From Archangium violaceum (GTDB lineage: Bacteria > Myxococcota > Myxococcia > Myxococcales > Myxococcaceae), in NCBI RefSeq assembly GCF_016887565.1, contig NZ_CP069396.1:8724001-8788000 (forward strand): 64,000 bases of DNA, in the 5' to 3' direction. The notes beneath the pieces are model-generated. The model was not told where the DNA came from, made no database searches, and was given only the letters and a program-made list of their open reading frames with translations. Of this stretch, positions 24,922-36,585 are shown piece after piece (position 1 is the stretch's first letter; the number at the start of each line of letters is the position of its first letter). The translations under genes and the position numbers were made by a program.

Positions 24922-26690
24922 GGGCGCTGGCAACGGCGTCTCCTGGCGGCCACGAGGAACAAAGCAAGGGCGCCGAGGAATCCCGGCGCGTTCACGGCGG
25001 AACCCTGGCAGCCACACCCGGGGCCCGCCGACCCTCCCGAGCCCGTCCCGCCGTCCGTGGGAGACGGGTTGGGGCCGGTCCCCGCATCGGGGCTACCGGG
25101 ACCCGGGCACAGGGGGCAGGAGCCACCGTCGTACGAGCCGCTCCCCACGCACTGGCCCGCGTTGCAGGTGGAGCCGCCAGGGCAGTCATCCTGGGTGCGG
25201 CACGAGGGCAGGCATCCGCTGGTGCCATCGGGGAAGGGAGCGCACTGCAGCCCCGAGGCGCAGGTCAGCGCGGTGCAGCTGCGCACGCACATGGTGGTGC
25301 GATTGGGGCCCACTGTCTGGCAGGAGGAGCCCTCGGGGCAGGAGCACGTGGTGGTCCCCGCGCAGGTCTGCGAGCAGAAGCCTTGGGGGTGGCCGTTCAC
25401 CTTCAGGCACAGCTGGCCCGTGCCGCACTGCGCGTCGTCGTTACAGGCATCCCCAATGACCACGCCGGAGTTGCGCACGGGGGCGCACACGCCCTCGCAG
25501 ATGCGGCAGGCGAACCCGGAACCGCAGTCCGCGTCGCTGTAGCACTTCGAGATGCAGAGGTTGCCCCCGGGCTGGCTCGCGCAGACGTAGCCATCGCGGC
25601 AGTCCGCCAGGGTGTTGCACTGGTCGAGGCACATGTTCGCGGTGGAGCTCACCTGGGTGCAGACCGAGCCCGTGGGGCAGGTGCCGACACCGCTACCGCA
25701 CATCTCCGAGCAGTAACCGCCATACCAGGCCGTCCCCGACGAGGGCAGCAGCACCGGCTGCTGGCAGAAGCCGTACGCGGAGCCGCAGTTGAGGTCCTGC
25801 GTACAGGCATTGCCCACCTGGGTGGAGGAATCCGCGGGCAGGCACGCGTACTGGAAGCCCGGCACCGCGGTGGACGGCTTGCACACGAACGGATCCGGGC
25901 ACTCCCCGGGCGTGGTGTTCGTGCAGCCCTTGGTGCAGAAGTTGTAGGCCACCTTGCCGCCCGTGCTCTGCGGCGTCACGCAGGTGAGTCCATTGGTGCA
26001 GGTGTTGGTCGACGAGCACGGCGCGGACACGTAGTTCGGCGTCGTCGGATAGCGGTTGCACAGCAGGTTGATGTCATACGTGGTGAGCGTGCGCCGGTTG
26101 CCGCCAACAGGCAGCTCGTTGAACATCACCGCGCTCGTCTCCTCGTACGTGACGTTCAACCCCTGGCAGAAGCCCACCGCCTGCAGCAGGTACGTCTGCA
26201 GGTCGTAATAGCCCGCCTGCGTCGGAGTGGTGACGGACCATTTGATGTCCCCCGTCCCGTTGAGGAGGATGTCGCACTGGGACAGGTGGCCGCCGTAGTA
26301 GAGCGGCACGGCGAGGAAGGGACGGGTGCCGAGATTGTTGCGGTAGAGCGGATCCTCCTTGTCGGTGATCCACACGGCGGCCACGTTGTAGCGGTCGTTC
26401 AGGGTGCGGGGCTCGGCGACGGTCGGCTTGCTCGGCCCCGCGTAGCTGAAGCTGGTGGTCGCGCAAGAAACGTTGTCCCACGTCTGGAAGGCGTTCTTGA
26501 CGGCCGTCTCCACCAGGGACAGCTGGATACCCGCCGGCTGCGGGTACCGGGAGTCCACGTAGTACACGAAGGGGTTGTCCTTCGTGTTGAGCATCCGGAA
26601 GTTGAAATAGTTGTAGGCCTGGGCCAGCGCCACCTGGCTCCAGACCAGCACCCCGAGCAGCATCACGCCGCGCAACGACCCGTGCCTCAT
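24918..26690 (-). CDS. MYXO-CTERM protein with a degenerate matrixin-like domain
   Basis: The 590-residue exported protein has a signal peptide ending VALAQA and a matrixin-like domain at about 27-215. At the position of HExGHxxGLxH it reads QAVGFCQGLNV (170-180), so all three zinc His and the catalytic Glu are lost, while the Met-turn-like SAVMF and LTTYDINLLCNRYP remain. Residues 220-530 are cysteine-rich repeats with CxxxxxC spacing. The end is a MYXO-CTERM sorting signal: GCGCQ, a hydrophobic helix and RRRRCQRP. Such proteins are thought to be processed by a myxosortase and displayed on the surface. Confidence 0.88.
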   Translation of the reverse strand: MRHGSLRGVMLLGVLVWSQVALAQAYNYFNFRMLNTKDNPFVYYVDSRYPQPAGIQLSLVETAVKNAFQTWDNVSCATTSFSYAGPSKPTVAEPRTLNDRYNVAAVWITDKEDPLYRNNLGTRPFLAVPLYYGGHLSQCDILLNGTGDIKWSVTTPTQAGYYDLQTYLLQAVGFCQGLNVTYEETSAVMFNELPVGGNRRTLTTYDINLLCNRYPTTPNYVSAPCSSTNTCTNGLTCVTPQSTGGKVAYNFCTKGCTNTTPGECPDPFVCKPSTAVPGFQYACLPADSSTQVGNACTQDLNCGSAYGFCQQPVLLPSSGTAWYGGYCSEMCGSGVGTCPTGSVCTQVSSTANMCLDQCNTLADCRDGYVCASQPGGNLCISKCYSDADCGSGFACRICEGVCAPVRNSGVVIGDACNDDAQCGTGQLCLKVNGHPQGFCSQTCAGTTTCSCPEGSSCQTVGPNRTTMCVRSCTALTCASGLQCAPFPDGTSGCLPSCRTQDDCPGGSTCNAGQCVGSGSYDGGSCPLCPGPGSPDAGTGPNPSPTDGGTGSGGSAGPGCGCQGSAVNAPGFLGALALFLVAARRRRCQRP

Positions 26691-26773
26691 CTTGAGGACT
26701 CCTCGTTCCACCCGGAGCGCCAGGGGACGCACGCGTGCCCCCCCTCCCCCTCCGGCATTCAGTGGACGGCAGT

Positions 26774-27535
26774 CTACTCGCGAATCGCCCGGATGGTGGC
26801 GTCGACCAGTGCCTCGGGGGTGGGACGCTCGGCCACGGCGGCCACCGGCAGACCCAGCTGCGCCAGCGCCGCCGCGGTGGTGGGACCGATGGCCACCAGC
26901 CGGGCCGTGCCGATCCGCTCGCGCCCCACCGCCTCCAGGAACGCCTCCGCGGTGCGCGGCGAGGCGAAGAGCGCCACGTGCGGAGGCGAGGACTCGAGCA
27001 GCCCCTGGGCCTCGGGCGGCAGCGCCGCGGCCCGCGAGCGGTACGCCGTCACCCGCGTCACCCTCGCGCCGTGCTCGCGCAGCGCGTCCTCCAGCTCGCG
27101 ACGCCCCTCCTCCGCGGCCGGCAGCAGCACCTCGTCCTCCGGCTCCAGCCCGGGGCGCATCACCTCGTAGAGCGCCGAGCCCGTGCCCTCGGGGGACTCG
27201 ACGGACACCGTCAGCCCGTAGCCCTCCACGGCCCGCGCGGTGCGCGGACCCACCACGGCGATACGCACCCGTGACAGCAGGTCCATCGTGCCCGCCTCGC
27301 GTACCGCCTCCAGCAGCGCCTCCACCGCCGAGGCGCTGGCGAACACCACCCACTTGTAGCGCTGGATGGACTCCGCGGCCGCCGTCAGCGGGCGCGGATC
27401 CTCCGGGGGCAGCAGCTCCAACAACGGGACATGCAGCACTTCCGCGCCCTCGTCCTCGAGGAGGAAACACAGCTCCTCCGAGCGTTCACGGGGGCGCGTC
27501 ACCAGGACGCGGATGCCTTCGAGTCGCTTTTGCAC
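26774..27535 (-). CDS. hemD: Uroporphyrinogen-III synthase
   Basis: The 253-residue protein closes hydroxymethylbilane to uroporphyrinogen III. It has the two-domain layout of the family, with LEGIRVLVTRPRERSEEL at the N-terminus, VVFASASAVEALLEA and the C-terminal PHVALFASPRTAEAFLEA and LVAIGPTTAAAL. HemD is poorly conserved, but position after hemC and these segments agree. GTG 27535 is chosen because it directly precedes the first strand; a longer frame would run back over hemC. Confidence 0.88.
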   Translation of the reverse strand: MQKRLEGIRVLVTRPRERSEELCFLLEDEGAEVLHVPLLELLPPEDPRPLTAAAESIQRYKWVVFASASAVEALLEAVREAGTMDLLSRVRIAVVGPRTARAVEGYGLTVSVESPEGTGSALYEVMRPGLEPEDEVLLPAAEEGRRELEDALREHGARVTRVTAYRSRAAALPPEAQGLLESSPPHVALFASPRTAEAFLEAVGRERIGTARLVAIGPTTAAALAQLGLPVAAVAERPTPEALVDATIRAIRE

Positions 27536-27638
27536 GGGCGCGCACTGTAGGCCATCTGGGCCGGGTCCACAGTTCCTCGTCGCGTCTCGATTTCGAGATA
27601 GAGGTAGGACCGCCGGGGGAGACTTCCGAGGTTCCCCG

Positions 27639-28580
27639 TCAGGACTCCGGCACGGGCTTGGAGCGGCCAAAATCGCGGAGGATCTCCGCCGCGCCACGCG
27701 ACAGCAGCTCCTCGGCGAGCGCCTCTCCCACGGCGTGCGCCGCCTCCACCGGGCCGCTGCGCTCGCCCTCCACCACCTTCGAGCCGTCCGGCCGCCCCAC
27801 CAGTCCGCGCAGGTGGACGATGCCCCCGTCCACGGTGGCGTGTCCGGCCAGGGGGACGGTGCAGCCCCCCTCCAACCGGGCCATGAGGGCGCGCTCGGCC
27901 GTCACCGCCACGCGCGTGGTGGCGTCCTCCAACGGCGCCAGCAGGCTGCGCACCATCGCGTCCTCGGTGCGGCACTGGATGGCGAGCACCCCCTGCCCCA
28001 CCGCCGGCAGGCTCAGGGTGGTGGGCAGCACCTCGGAGATCTCCGTCTCCAGCCCCAGGCGCTTGAGGCCCGCGTAGGCGAGCACCGCGCCGTGCAGCTC
28101 CAGCTCGCGCATGCGCGCCAGCCGCGTCTGCACGTTGCCGCGCAGGCTGACGATCTCCAGGTCCGGCCGCCGCGAGCGCAGGATGCAACTGCGCCGCAGC
28201 GAGGATGTCCCCACCCTGGCCCCCTGGGGCAGCATCTCCAGCATGAGCCCGTTCGGGCTGCAGAAGGCGTCGCGAGGATCCTCCCGCCGGGGCACCGCCG
28301 CGAGCAGCAGGCCCGCGGGCAGCACGGACGTCATGTCCTTGAGGCTGTGCACGGCCAGGTCCGCGCGGCCATCGAGCAGCGACTGCTCGATCTCCTTCAC
28401 GAACAGTCCCTTGCCGCCCACGGTGGACAGGGGCGCGGAGAGGAAGCGATCCCCCGCGGTGGTCATCTCCACGAGGGAGACCTCGAGCCCCGGGTGCTGC
28501 TGGGTGAGCAGCCCGGCCACGTGACGGGCCTGCCAGAGCGCGAGCGGGCTCTGCCGGGTGGCGATACGTACGGCCTTCAT
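27639..28580 (-). CDS. hemC: Hydroxymethylbilane synthase (porphobilinogen deaminase)
   Basis: The 313-residue cytosolic enzyme condenses four porphobilinogen units. Visible are [10 protein letters not shown], the catalytic D82 in HSLKDM, the arginine-rich GTSSLRR segment and C240 in LEGGCTVP, where the dipyrromethane cofactor attaches. ATG 28580 overlaps the hemA stop by four bases (ATGA), which implies coupled translation. The length is normal. Confidence 0.96.
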   Translation of the reverse strand: MKAVRIATRQSPLALWQARHVAGLLTQQHPGLEVSLVEMTTAGDRFLSAPLSTVGGKGLFVKEIEQSLLDGRADLAVHSLKDMTSVLPAGLLLAAVPRREDPRDAFCSPNGLMLEMLPQGARVGTSSLRRSCILRSRRPDLEIVSLRGNVQTRLARMRELELHGAVLAYAGLKRLGLETEISEVLPTTLSLPAVGQGVLAIQCRTEDAMVRSLLAPLEDATTRVAVTAERALMARLEGGCTVPLAGHATVDGGIVHLRGLVGRPDGSKVVEGERSGPVEAAHAVGEALAEELLSRGAAEILRDFGRSKPVPES

Positions 28581-29890
28581 CCCTTGCCTCCGTTGGCCAC
28601 CACATTGGGCCCGTTCACCTGCCCGCCGGACGCGGGCACCTCTTCGAGCCCGAAGAGCTCGGCGGCGGCTCCAGCCAGCCGGTTGCCCTCGTGCTCGGGA
28701 CCCACCGCCCGCAGCCTGGCCGTGGGCTCGTGCAGCAGCTTGTTGACGATGGCGCGCGCCATGGCCTCGATGCTCTTGCGTTGCTTGTCGGAGAGGCCGT
28801 CGCCGATGGTGGCCAGCGTGCGCTCCACCTCCGCGCGGGCGATGGACTCGCCCCGCTGGCGCAGCTGGGCGAGCACCGGCACGCCGTTGCGCACCGCCCG
28901 GTCACGCGCGAAGCGCGCCACCTCCTGGGCCACCAGCACACCGGCCTTCTGCGCCTCCTCGGCGCGGGCGGCGGCGTTCTCCGCGACGAACTTCTGGATG
29001 TCGTCCACGTCGTAGGCGTGCACCCAGTCCAGCTCCCCCACCTCGGGGGCGATGTCGCGGGGCACCGCCAGGTCCACCATGAAGAGCGTCCGGTGCTTGC
29101 GGGCCTTGCCCACCGCCCCCACGTTCTCCTTGGTGAAGATGGGCACGGGCGAGGCCGTGCTGCACACCACCACGTCCGCCGCGGTCAGCAGCGAGAACAG
29201 CTCCTCGAAGGGCCGCGCGGTGGCGCCCACCTCGGCCGCGAGCGCCTCGGCGCGCGCCAGCGTCCGGTTGGCCACGAAGACGCGGGTGGCTCCTGCCTGC
29301 TTCAGGTGGCGCGCGGCCAGCTCCGCCATCTCCCCCGCGCCCACCAGCAACACCGTCTTGTCCCCCAGCCCGTCGAACACCTTGCTCGCGAGCGCCACGG
29401 CCGCGCTGGCCATGGAGGTGGCGGCCCGGCCGATGGCCGTCTCGGTGCGCACCCGCTTGGCGCAGCCGAAGGCCGCGCCACACACGCGCGTCAGCTCGCC
29501 GCGCACCGCGCCCGCCCCCTGCCCCCGCTCGAAGGCGTCCTTCACCTGGCCGAGGATCTGCGCCTCGCCCAGCACCATGGAGTCCAGGCTGGCCGCCACC
29601 CGGAAGAGGTGGACGAGCGCGGCCTCGCCGCGGTGCTCGTACAGGTGCTCCAGCGTCTCCGGGCCGCCGAGCCGCTGCAGCTCGTTCTGGGCGACCTCGC
29701 GGGCCCGGTGCACGTCCGGCGCCGCCAGGTACAGCTCCACCCGGTTGCAGGTGGAGACGAGGAGCGCCTCGTTGGGCGACTGGGCCAGGCGCTGCAACAG
29801 CTCCACCTGCTGGGACTCCGGCAGCGCGAGCCGCTCACGCACGGACAGCGGCGCGGTCCGGTGCGATAGACCGATGCACAGGAAGTCCAT
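28577..29890 (-). CDS. hemA: Glutamyl-tRNA reductase
   Basis: The 437-residue enzyme reduces glutamyl-tRNA to glutamate-1-semialdehyde, the first committed step of tetrapyrrole synthesis in the C5 pathway. C48 in [10 protein letters not shown] is the catalytic Cys, [11 protein letters not shown] and the Rossmann segment [16 protein letters not shown] are intact. It lies between ccsA (2-base gap) and hemC (4-base overlap). The tRNA-Glu genes in the same window supply its substrate, though that is probably coincidence. Confidence 0.96.
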   Translation of the reverse strand: MDFLCIGLSHRTAPLSVRERLALPESQQVELLQRLAQSPNEALLVSTCNRVELYLAAPDVHRAREVAQNELQRLGGPETLEHLYEHRGEAALVHLFRVAASLDSMVLGEAQILGQVKDAFERGQGAGAVRGELTRVCGAAFGCAKRVRTETAIGRAATSMASAAVALASKVFDGLGDKTVLLVGAGEMAELAARHLKQAGATRVFVANRTLARAEALAAEVGATARPFEELFSLLTAADVVVCSTASPVPIFTKENVGAVGKARKHRTLFMVDLAVPRDIAPEVGELDWVHAYDVDDIQKFVAENAAARAEEAQKAGVLVAQEVARFARDRAVRNGVPVLAQLRQRGESIARAEVERTLATIGDGLSDKQRKSIEAMARAIVNKLLHEPTARLRAVGPEHEGNRLAGAAAELFGLEEVPASGGQVNGPNVVANGGKG

Positions 29891-29892
29891 GG

Positions 29893-30702
29893 CTAGCGCA
29901 GACCTCCGCCGACCTGGATGAAGTCATACGACGAGAGGAAGCACACCAGCAGCAAACCGAACCCCGTCATGGTCAACAGCGCGACCCGCCGGCCTCGCCA
30001 CCCTCCGAAGGCGCGGGCACCCACGAGCGCGGCGAATACACCCCACGCCACCAGCGTGGCGATCTGCTTGGACTCCCAGGCCCAGAAGAAACCCGGCGCC
30101 GCGCTGGAGAAGAAGGCCCCGGTGACGAGCGTCACCGACAGCGCGATGAAGCCCACCACGCCGAGCTGCCGGTTGAGGGTGTCGAGGAACTCCAGCGAGG
30201 GCAGGCGCGAGAAGAGCAGGCCGAAGCGCTTGCCCTTCACCTGCCGCTCCATCAGCAGGTACATCGTCGCCACCCCCGCGGCCACCGCCGAGGCGGCCAC
30301 GCCCAGCAGGGCGATGGTGATGTGCAGGGGCAACAGGGGCCGCCGCAAGTCCGGGCTCAACGGCTGTCCCCCGTCCAGCAACAGGCCCGGCAGCAGCACC
30401 GCCACCGCCAGCGGGGTGATGAAGGCGCCGATCACCGGCCTGCGGTAGCGCACATCCACCACCAGGAAGATGGCCAGCAGCAGGAAGGCGAACGTGGAGA
30501 AGCCCTGGGCCACGCCCACCGGACGCCCGCCCTGGGCGCCGAAGAGCCCGAAGAGGGCCACTCCGTGGAGGGCCAGCCCCGTGCCCACCAGCACCCGGCC
30601 GGTGGTGGCGAGCGCCCCCGACTGGCGGACGAGGTAGGCGAGGTAGACCAACGCCGCGACGACGTAGGCGTGGCAGGCGAGGGAGACCAACGCATGGTTC
30701 AT
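29893..30702 (-). CDS. ccsA: CcsA/HemX-type membrane protein
   Basis: The 269-residue integral membrane protein has about eight helices and belongs to the cytochrome c assembly (CcsA/HemX) family. Family features include a helix with FFWAWESKQ and LLPLHITIALLGVAAS, which carries the conserved His. The WGTWGWD heme-binding loop of true CcsA is not obvious, so HemX, which modulates HemA levels in Bacillus, is as likely. ATG 30702 begins MNHALVSLACHAYVVAALVY. It leads the ccsA-hemA-hemC-hemD run. Confidence 0.85.
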   Translation of the reverse strand: MNHALVSLACHAYVVAALVYLAYLVRQSGALATTGRVLVGTGLALHGVALFGLFGAQGGRPVGVAQGFSTFAFLLLAIFLVVDVRYRRPVIGAFITPLAVAVLLPGLLLDGGQPLSPDLRRPLLPLHITIALLGVAASAVAAGVATMYLLMERQVKGKRFGLLFSRLPSLEFLDTLNRQLGVVGFIALSVTLVTGAFFSSAAPGFFWAWESKQIATLVAWGVFAALVGARAFGGWRGRRVALLTMTGFGLLLVCFLSSYDFIQVGGGLR

Positions 30703-30731
30703 GGCGGATACAACCCACTGGACTGAACGAG

Positions 30732-31106
30732 TCAGCCCATCTTGTTCAGGAGGAAGGCGGCGAGGAGATCGGCTTCGGAGCCCGACCTGCCCTCCGCCGA
30801 GGAAGCATCCGAGGGAGGGATGGGCACTTCGGCCACATAACCGGGAACCACTTCGTATGCCGTATCTCCGAGCAGCACCGAGTCGGCCATCTGCTCGGCC
30901 CCCAGGCGCTCGAGCTGCTCCTCGGTCTTCACCTTGGACACCAGCCCGTTGGCGTCCTCGCCGGTGACGAGCTGCACGATGTGGACCGCGGGTACCACCG
31001 GGTACACCCCTTCCTCACCGGTCACCACCAGCACCCCGTCCTTGACGTCCGCTTTGTCCTCCAGTGCCCACTCCTCGAGCTGGGTCTGGGGAAGGAAGAG
31101 CCTCAT
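30732..31106 (-). CDS. Small soluble protein, unknown function
   Basis: The 124-residue protein begins MRLFLPQTQLEEWALEDKAD. It is mainly beta-like in the first 60 residues (DGVLVVTGEEGVYPVVPAVHIVQLV) and acidic toward the end, closing with LLAAFLLNKMG. It has no cysteines and no signal peptide. A GTG one codon upstream is an alternative start. It lies 29 bases upstream of ccsA on the same strand and may be the first gene of the heme transcript. I recognise no family. Confidence 0.65.
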   Translation of the reverse strand: MRLFLPQTQLEEWALEDKADVKDGVLVVTGEEGVYPVVPAVHIVQLVTGEDANGLVSKVKTEEQLERLGAEQMADSVLLGDTAYEVVPGYVAEVPIPPSDASSAEGRSGSEADLLAAFLLNKMG

Positions 31107-31172
31107 CACACCGCTAGCTTACACCTCCACGCCCCGGGCCGAAGCGCCATCTCACCCGGGAACGTGAACGGG

Positions 31173-31201
31173 TTGCGACACTCCCGCCCCGTCCGCATCT
31201 A
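31173..31201 (+). promoter_or_regulatory. Weak promoter candidate for trxA
   Basis: TTGCGA (31173-31178) and CATCTA (31196-31201) are separated by 17 bases, about 100 bases ahead of the trxA start. The -10 match is poor. No other pair in the 190-bp gap looks better. Confidence 0.25.
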
Positions 31202-31299
31202 AGCAGGCAAAGGACCAGGAAGCCGGACCTTGCAGGCCCGACGGGCGCGTACTAGAGCACGCGCCGCCTTGCTTACCTGCACGCCGACGAGGAGACACC

Positions 31300-31629
31300 A
31301 TGGCTGGCGATGACGTGATGAACATCGGGGACGGGGATTTCGCGAAGGAAGTGCTGCAGTCCGACAAGCCCGTGCTGGTCGACTTCTGGGCCACGTGGTG
31401 CGCCCCGTGCCGCGCCATCGCCCCCGCCGTGGCGGAGCTGGCCACCCAGTACCGGGGGAAGGTGAAGGTGGCCAAGGTCAACATCGACGACAACCAGGAC
31501 ACGCCGCAGCAGTACGGCATCCGCTCCATCCCCACCCTGCTCGTCTTCAAGGGCGGCAAGGTGGTGGAGCAGATCGTCGGCGCCGTGCCCAAGGCCAAGC
31601 TCGAGGCCGCGCTGCAGAAGGTCCTCTGA
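31300..31629 (+). CDS. trxA: Thioredoxin
   Basis: The 109-residue protein is a thioredoxin: [14 protein letters not shown] contains the redox pair C34-C37, followed by [10 protein letters not shown], the cis-proline in [11 protein letters not shown] and a helical end. The active site reads CAPC instead of CGPC, a common variant that can shift redox potential. There is no signal peptide, so it acts in the cytosol. ATG 31300 has GGAG a few bases upstream. It converges with the PilZ gene. Confidence 0.95.
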   Translation: MAGDDVMNIGDGDFAKEVLQSDKPVLVDFWATWCAPCRAIAPAVAELATQYRGKVKVAKVNIDDNQDTPQQYGIRSIPTLLVFKGGKVVEQIVGAVPKAKLEAALQKVL

Positions 31630-31642
31630 GGCCCACCGCCCG

Positions 31643-31671
31643 GCGCGGAGCTCCCCTCCGGGGCTCCGCGC
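31643..31671. terminator. Possible terminator hairpin between trxA and the PilZ gene
   Basis: GCGCGGAG pairs with CTCCGCGC, with further C-G and wobble pairs inside. It lies between the two convergent stops. There is no T-run, so function is uncertain. Confidence 0.4.
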
Positions 31672-31688
31672 GGGCGTTCACCGCCGGC

Positions 31689-32471
31689 TCACTCGCCCCG
31701 CCACGAGTCGGTGGGGTTGTTGGCCTTGAGCAGCTCCCACGCGGCGAGCGCGTCCACCACCCGCTCCAATTCATTGGGCAGGCCCCGGGCGCGATTGGAG
31801 CGCAGGTATTCCTCGGCGAAGGTGCGCAGCCGCATGTCGAGGAAGAGGCGCGCCAGCGACACCTCCGTCTGTCCGTAGAACTCCTCGAAGCGGATGCCGA
31901 AGCCGGACGGCTCGTCCTCCCGGCGGGGCCGCTGCTCGCGCACGATGCGGGCGCGTGCTTCCACGGGGGCGGCTCCCTCCTCCAGCGAGAAGCGCACCCG
32001 CAGCTCGGTGTCCAGGGGCAGGAAGAAGGTGCTCTCCAGGAAGGCCCCGCCCACGCTCACGTTGGCCGAGCGCAGCGTGGCCGTGAAACGCCGAGCCCCC
32101 TCCTCGTCGATCCACAGCTCGAAGTTCGTGGCGAGCCGCGCGCGGGGGAAGTGCCGGTGCTCCACCTCCTCCTGGGTGCCCACCTCGATGATGGGGGAGT
32201 AGAAGCTCTTGGCGCCCGGGGGACGGGCGGGCGGCCCCGGCCGCGTGGCCAGGGGCGCCGGGGTCGGAGGGCGGCGGAACGAATCCACCCGAGGGGCGGG
32301 CGCTAGCGGCTCCACCCGCCGGGCCGGCTCCGGCTTGGGGGCCGGGGGACGAGGGACCTCCGGAACGACCGGAGCCGCCGCCTTGGGAGGAGCCGCGGGA
32401 GGGGCCGCCTCCGGGCGCTGGGTGTCCGCTTCCTGGGTGGGAGCCTTCTTCCGGGAGCCCTTCCTGTCCAT
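31689..32471 (-). CDS. PilZ-domain protein
   Basis: The 260-residue protein has a long Pro/Ala/Lys-rich N-terminal region (about 1-115) and a C-terminal PilZ domain (about 120-230). The c-di-GMP motifs are present: RxxxR in HRHFPRARL and (N/D)xSxxG in NVSVGGAFLE. Binding of c-di-GMP is therefore likely. ATG 32471 is chosen for the GGAGGAG just upstream. The GAF-GGDEF cyclase at 42963-44054 could supply the ligand. Confidence 0.86.
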   Translation of the reverse strand: MDRKGSRKKAPTQEADTQRPEAAPPAAPPKAAAPVVPEVPRPPAPKPEPARRVEPLAPAPRVDSFRRPPTPAPLATRPGPPARPPGAKSFYSPIIEVGTQEEVEHRHFPRARLATNFELWIDEEGARRFTATLRSANVSVGGAFLESTFFLPLDTELRVRFSLEEGAAPVEARARIVREQRPRREDEPSGFGIRFEEFYGQTEVSLARLFLDMRLRTFAEEYLRSNRARGLPNELERVVDALAAWELLKANNPTDSWRGE

Positions 32472-32567
32472 CTTCTCCTCCGGTGGCACGGCAGATTGCC
32501 GTACCCCTACCGGCGCGTTTCATACACCATGCGCCATGCGCGTGTCCGTCCACGCGCGGAGATCGCA

Positions 32568-33921
32568 ATGCTGGGAAACCTCCTGAAGCCGGAGTTCGAA
32601 GCGCTCATCGCCGCCAAGGACTGGAACTCGCTGCGCGATGCCTTCACGGGCATGGAGCCGACAGACGTGGCCGAGGTCCTCGAGGACCTGCCCGCGGATG
32701 AGAGCGGCATCCTCTTCCGGCTGCTGCCGCGCGACACGGCGGCGCTCGTCTTCGAGTACCTGCCGCTGCACCAGCAGACGGAGCTCCTGGAGACGTTGGG
32801 GACCGAGCAGCTCAAGAACCTGCTGGACGAGATGGCGCCGGACGATCGCACGCGCCTGCTCGAGGAGCTGCCCGCCGAGGTGACGAAGCGGCTGCTCACC
32901 ACGCTGTCCCCGGAGCAGCTGAAGGTCGCCCGCAACCTGCTGGGCTACCCGGAGAAGAGCGCCGGCCGGTACATGACGCCGGAGTACCTCACGCTGCCGG
33001 AGAACCTGACCGCGGGCGAGGCCCTCGCGTACGTGCGCGCCCATGGCCAGGGCCGCGAGACGCTGCACGTGCTCTACATCGTGGACGAGAAGGGCCGGCT
33101 GCTGGACGACGTGCGGCTGGCCTCGCTGGTGCTGGCGGATCCGGGCACGCGGGTGACGGACATCCACGACCGGCAACTGGTGAGCATCCCGGCCACGGCG
33201 GACCGCGAGGAGTTCATCAGCATGTTCGAGAAGTACGACCGGGTGGCGCTGCCGGTGACGGACTCGCGGGGCGTGCTGGTGGGCATCATCACCGTGGACG
33301 ACGTGCTGGACGCGGCCGAGGAGGAGGCCACCGAGGACATCCAGCGCATCGGCGGTATGGAGGCCCTGGAGGCGCCGTACCTGGACATCGGCATCAGCGG
33401 CATGCTGCGCAAGCGCGTGGGGTGGCTCACGGTGCTCTTCGTGGGGCAGATGTTCACCGCCACGGCCATGGCCCACTACCAGGACGCCATCGCCCAGGCG
33501 GTGTTCCTCAGCGCCTTCGTCCCGCTCATCATCTCCTCGGGAGGCAACTCGGGCTCGCAGGCCACCTCGCTCATCATCCGCGCGCTGGCGGTGCGCGACG
33601 TGCACCTGAGCGACTGGTGGCGGGTGGCGGCGCGCGAGGTCGTCAGCGGCGTGGCGCTGGGCATCTTCCTGGGGCTGCTGGGCCTCTTGCGCATCCTGAT
33701 GTGGCCCCAGCACGAGATCATCTACGGTCCCCACTACGTCTGGGTGGGGGTGGCGGTGGGCCTGAGCGTGGTGGGCGTGGTGACGTTCGGCACGCTGTGC
33801 GGCTCGATGTTGCCCTTCCTGCTGCGGCGCTTCGGGTTGGATCCCGCCACCGCCTCGGCGCCCTTCGTCTCCACGCTGGTGGACGTCACCGGCGTGGTCA
33901 TCTACTTCACCGTGGTGACCC

Positions 33922-33947
<26 letters not shown>
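32568..33947 (+). CDS. mgtE: MgtE-type magnesium transporter
   Basis: The 459-residue protein has the MgtE architecture: an N-terminal helical superhelix (about 1-130), a CBS pair (about 135-255, with YMTPEYLTLPENL and VLVGIITVDDVLD) and five membrane helices from residue 285. The pore signature near GGNSGSQATSLIIRALAV is intact. CBS and N domains normally close the pore when Mg2+ is high. ATG 32568 has GGAG upstream. It overlaps the convergent kinase gene by 26 bases. Confidence 0.95.
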
Positions 33948-36357
<2,410 letters not shown>

Positions 36358-36585
36358 GAGCGCCCCCCTCCACCCCGGCGTGGTCGGGTGGCGGACGGGT
36401 CTGGCACATCGCGGGAGTGGAGGACTTCCACTGCGGCATGAGGGCGTTCACCGTGCTCGCGGGTAGGCCGCGAAACACCTGAACAGCCTGCTTACCATGC
36501 CATTCACCGTACGTCAGGTAGTCTTGACGCGAGGTGTCGCCCGGGGACGGGTGGGGGGGTCGACCCTCCCCGGCGCGAGGAGGGC

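Noticed and set aside
27585-27598. TCTCGA-TT-TCGAGA inverted repeat between hemC and hemD.
   Set aside because: Six-base arms in GC-rich DNA occur by chance, and it lies inside an operon where an operator is unlikely.
36460-36510. TGGCATGGTAAGCA on the minus strand as a sigma-54 site.
   Set aside because: The -12 element TTGC is missing; only the -24 half is similar.
36480-36540. TTGACG on the plus strand near 36523 as a -35 box.
   Set aside because: No -10 at a suitable distance and no plus-strand gene follows.
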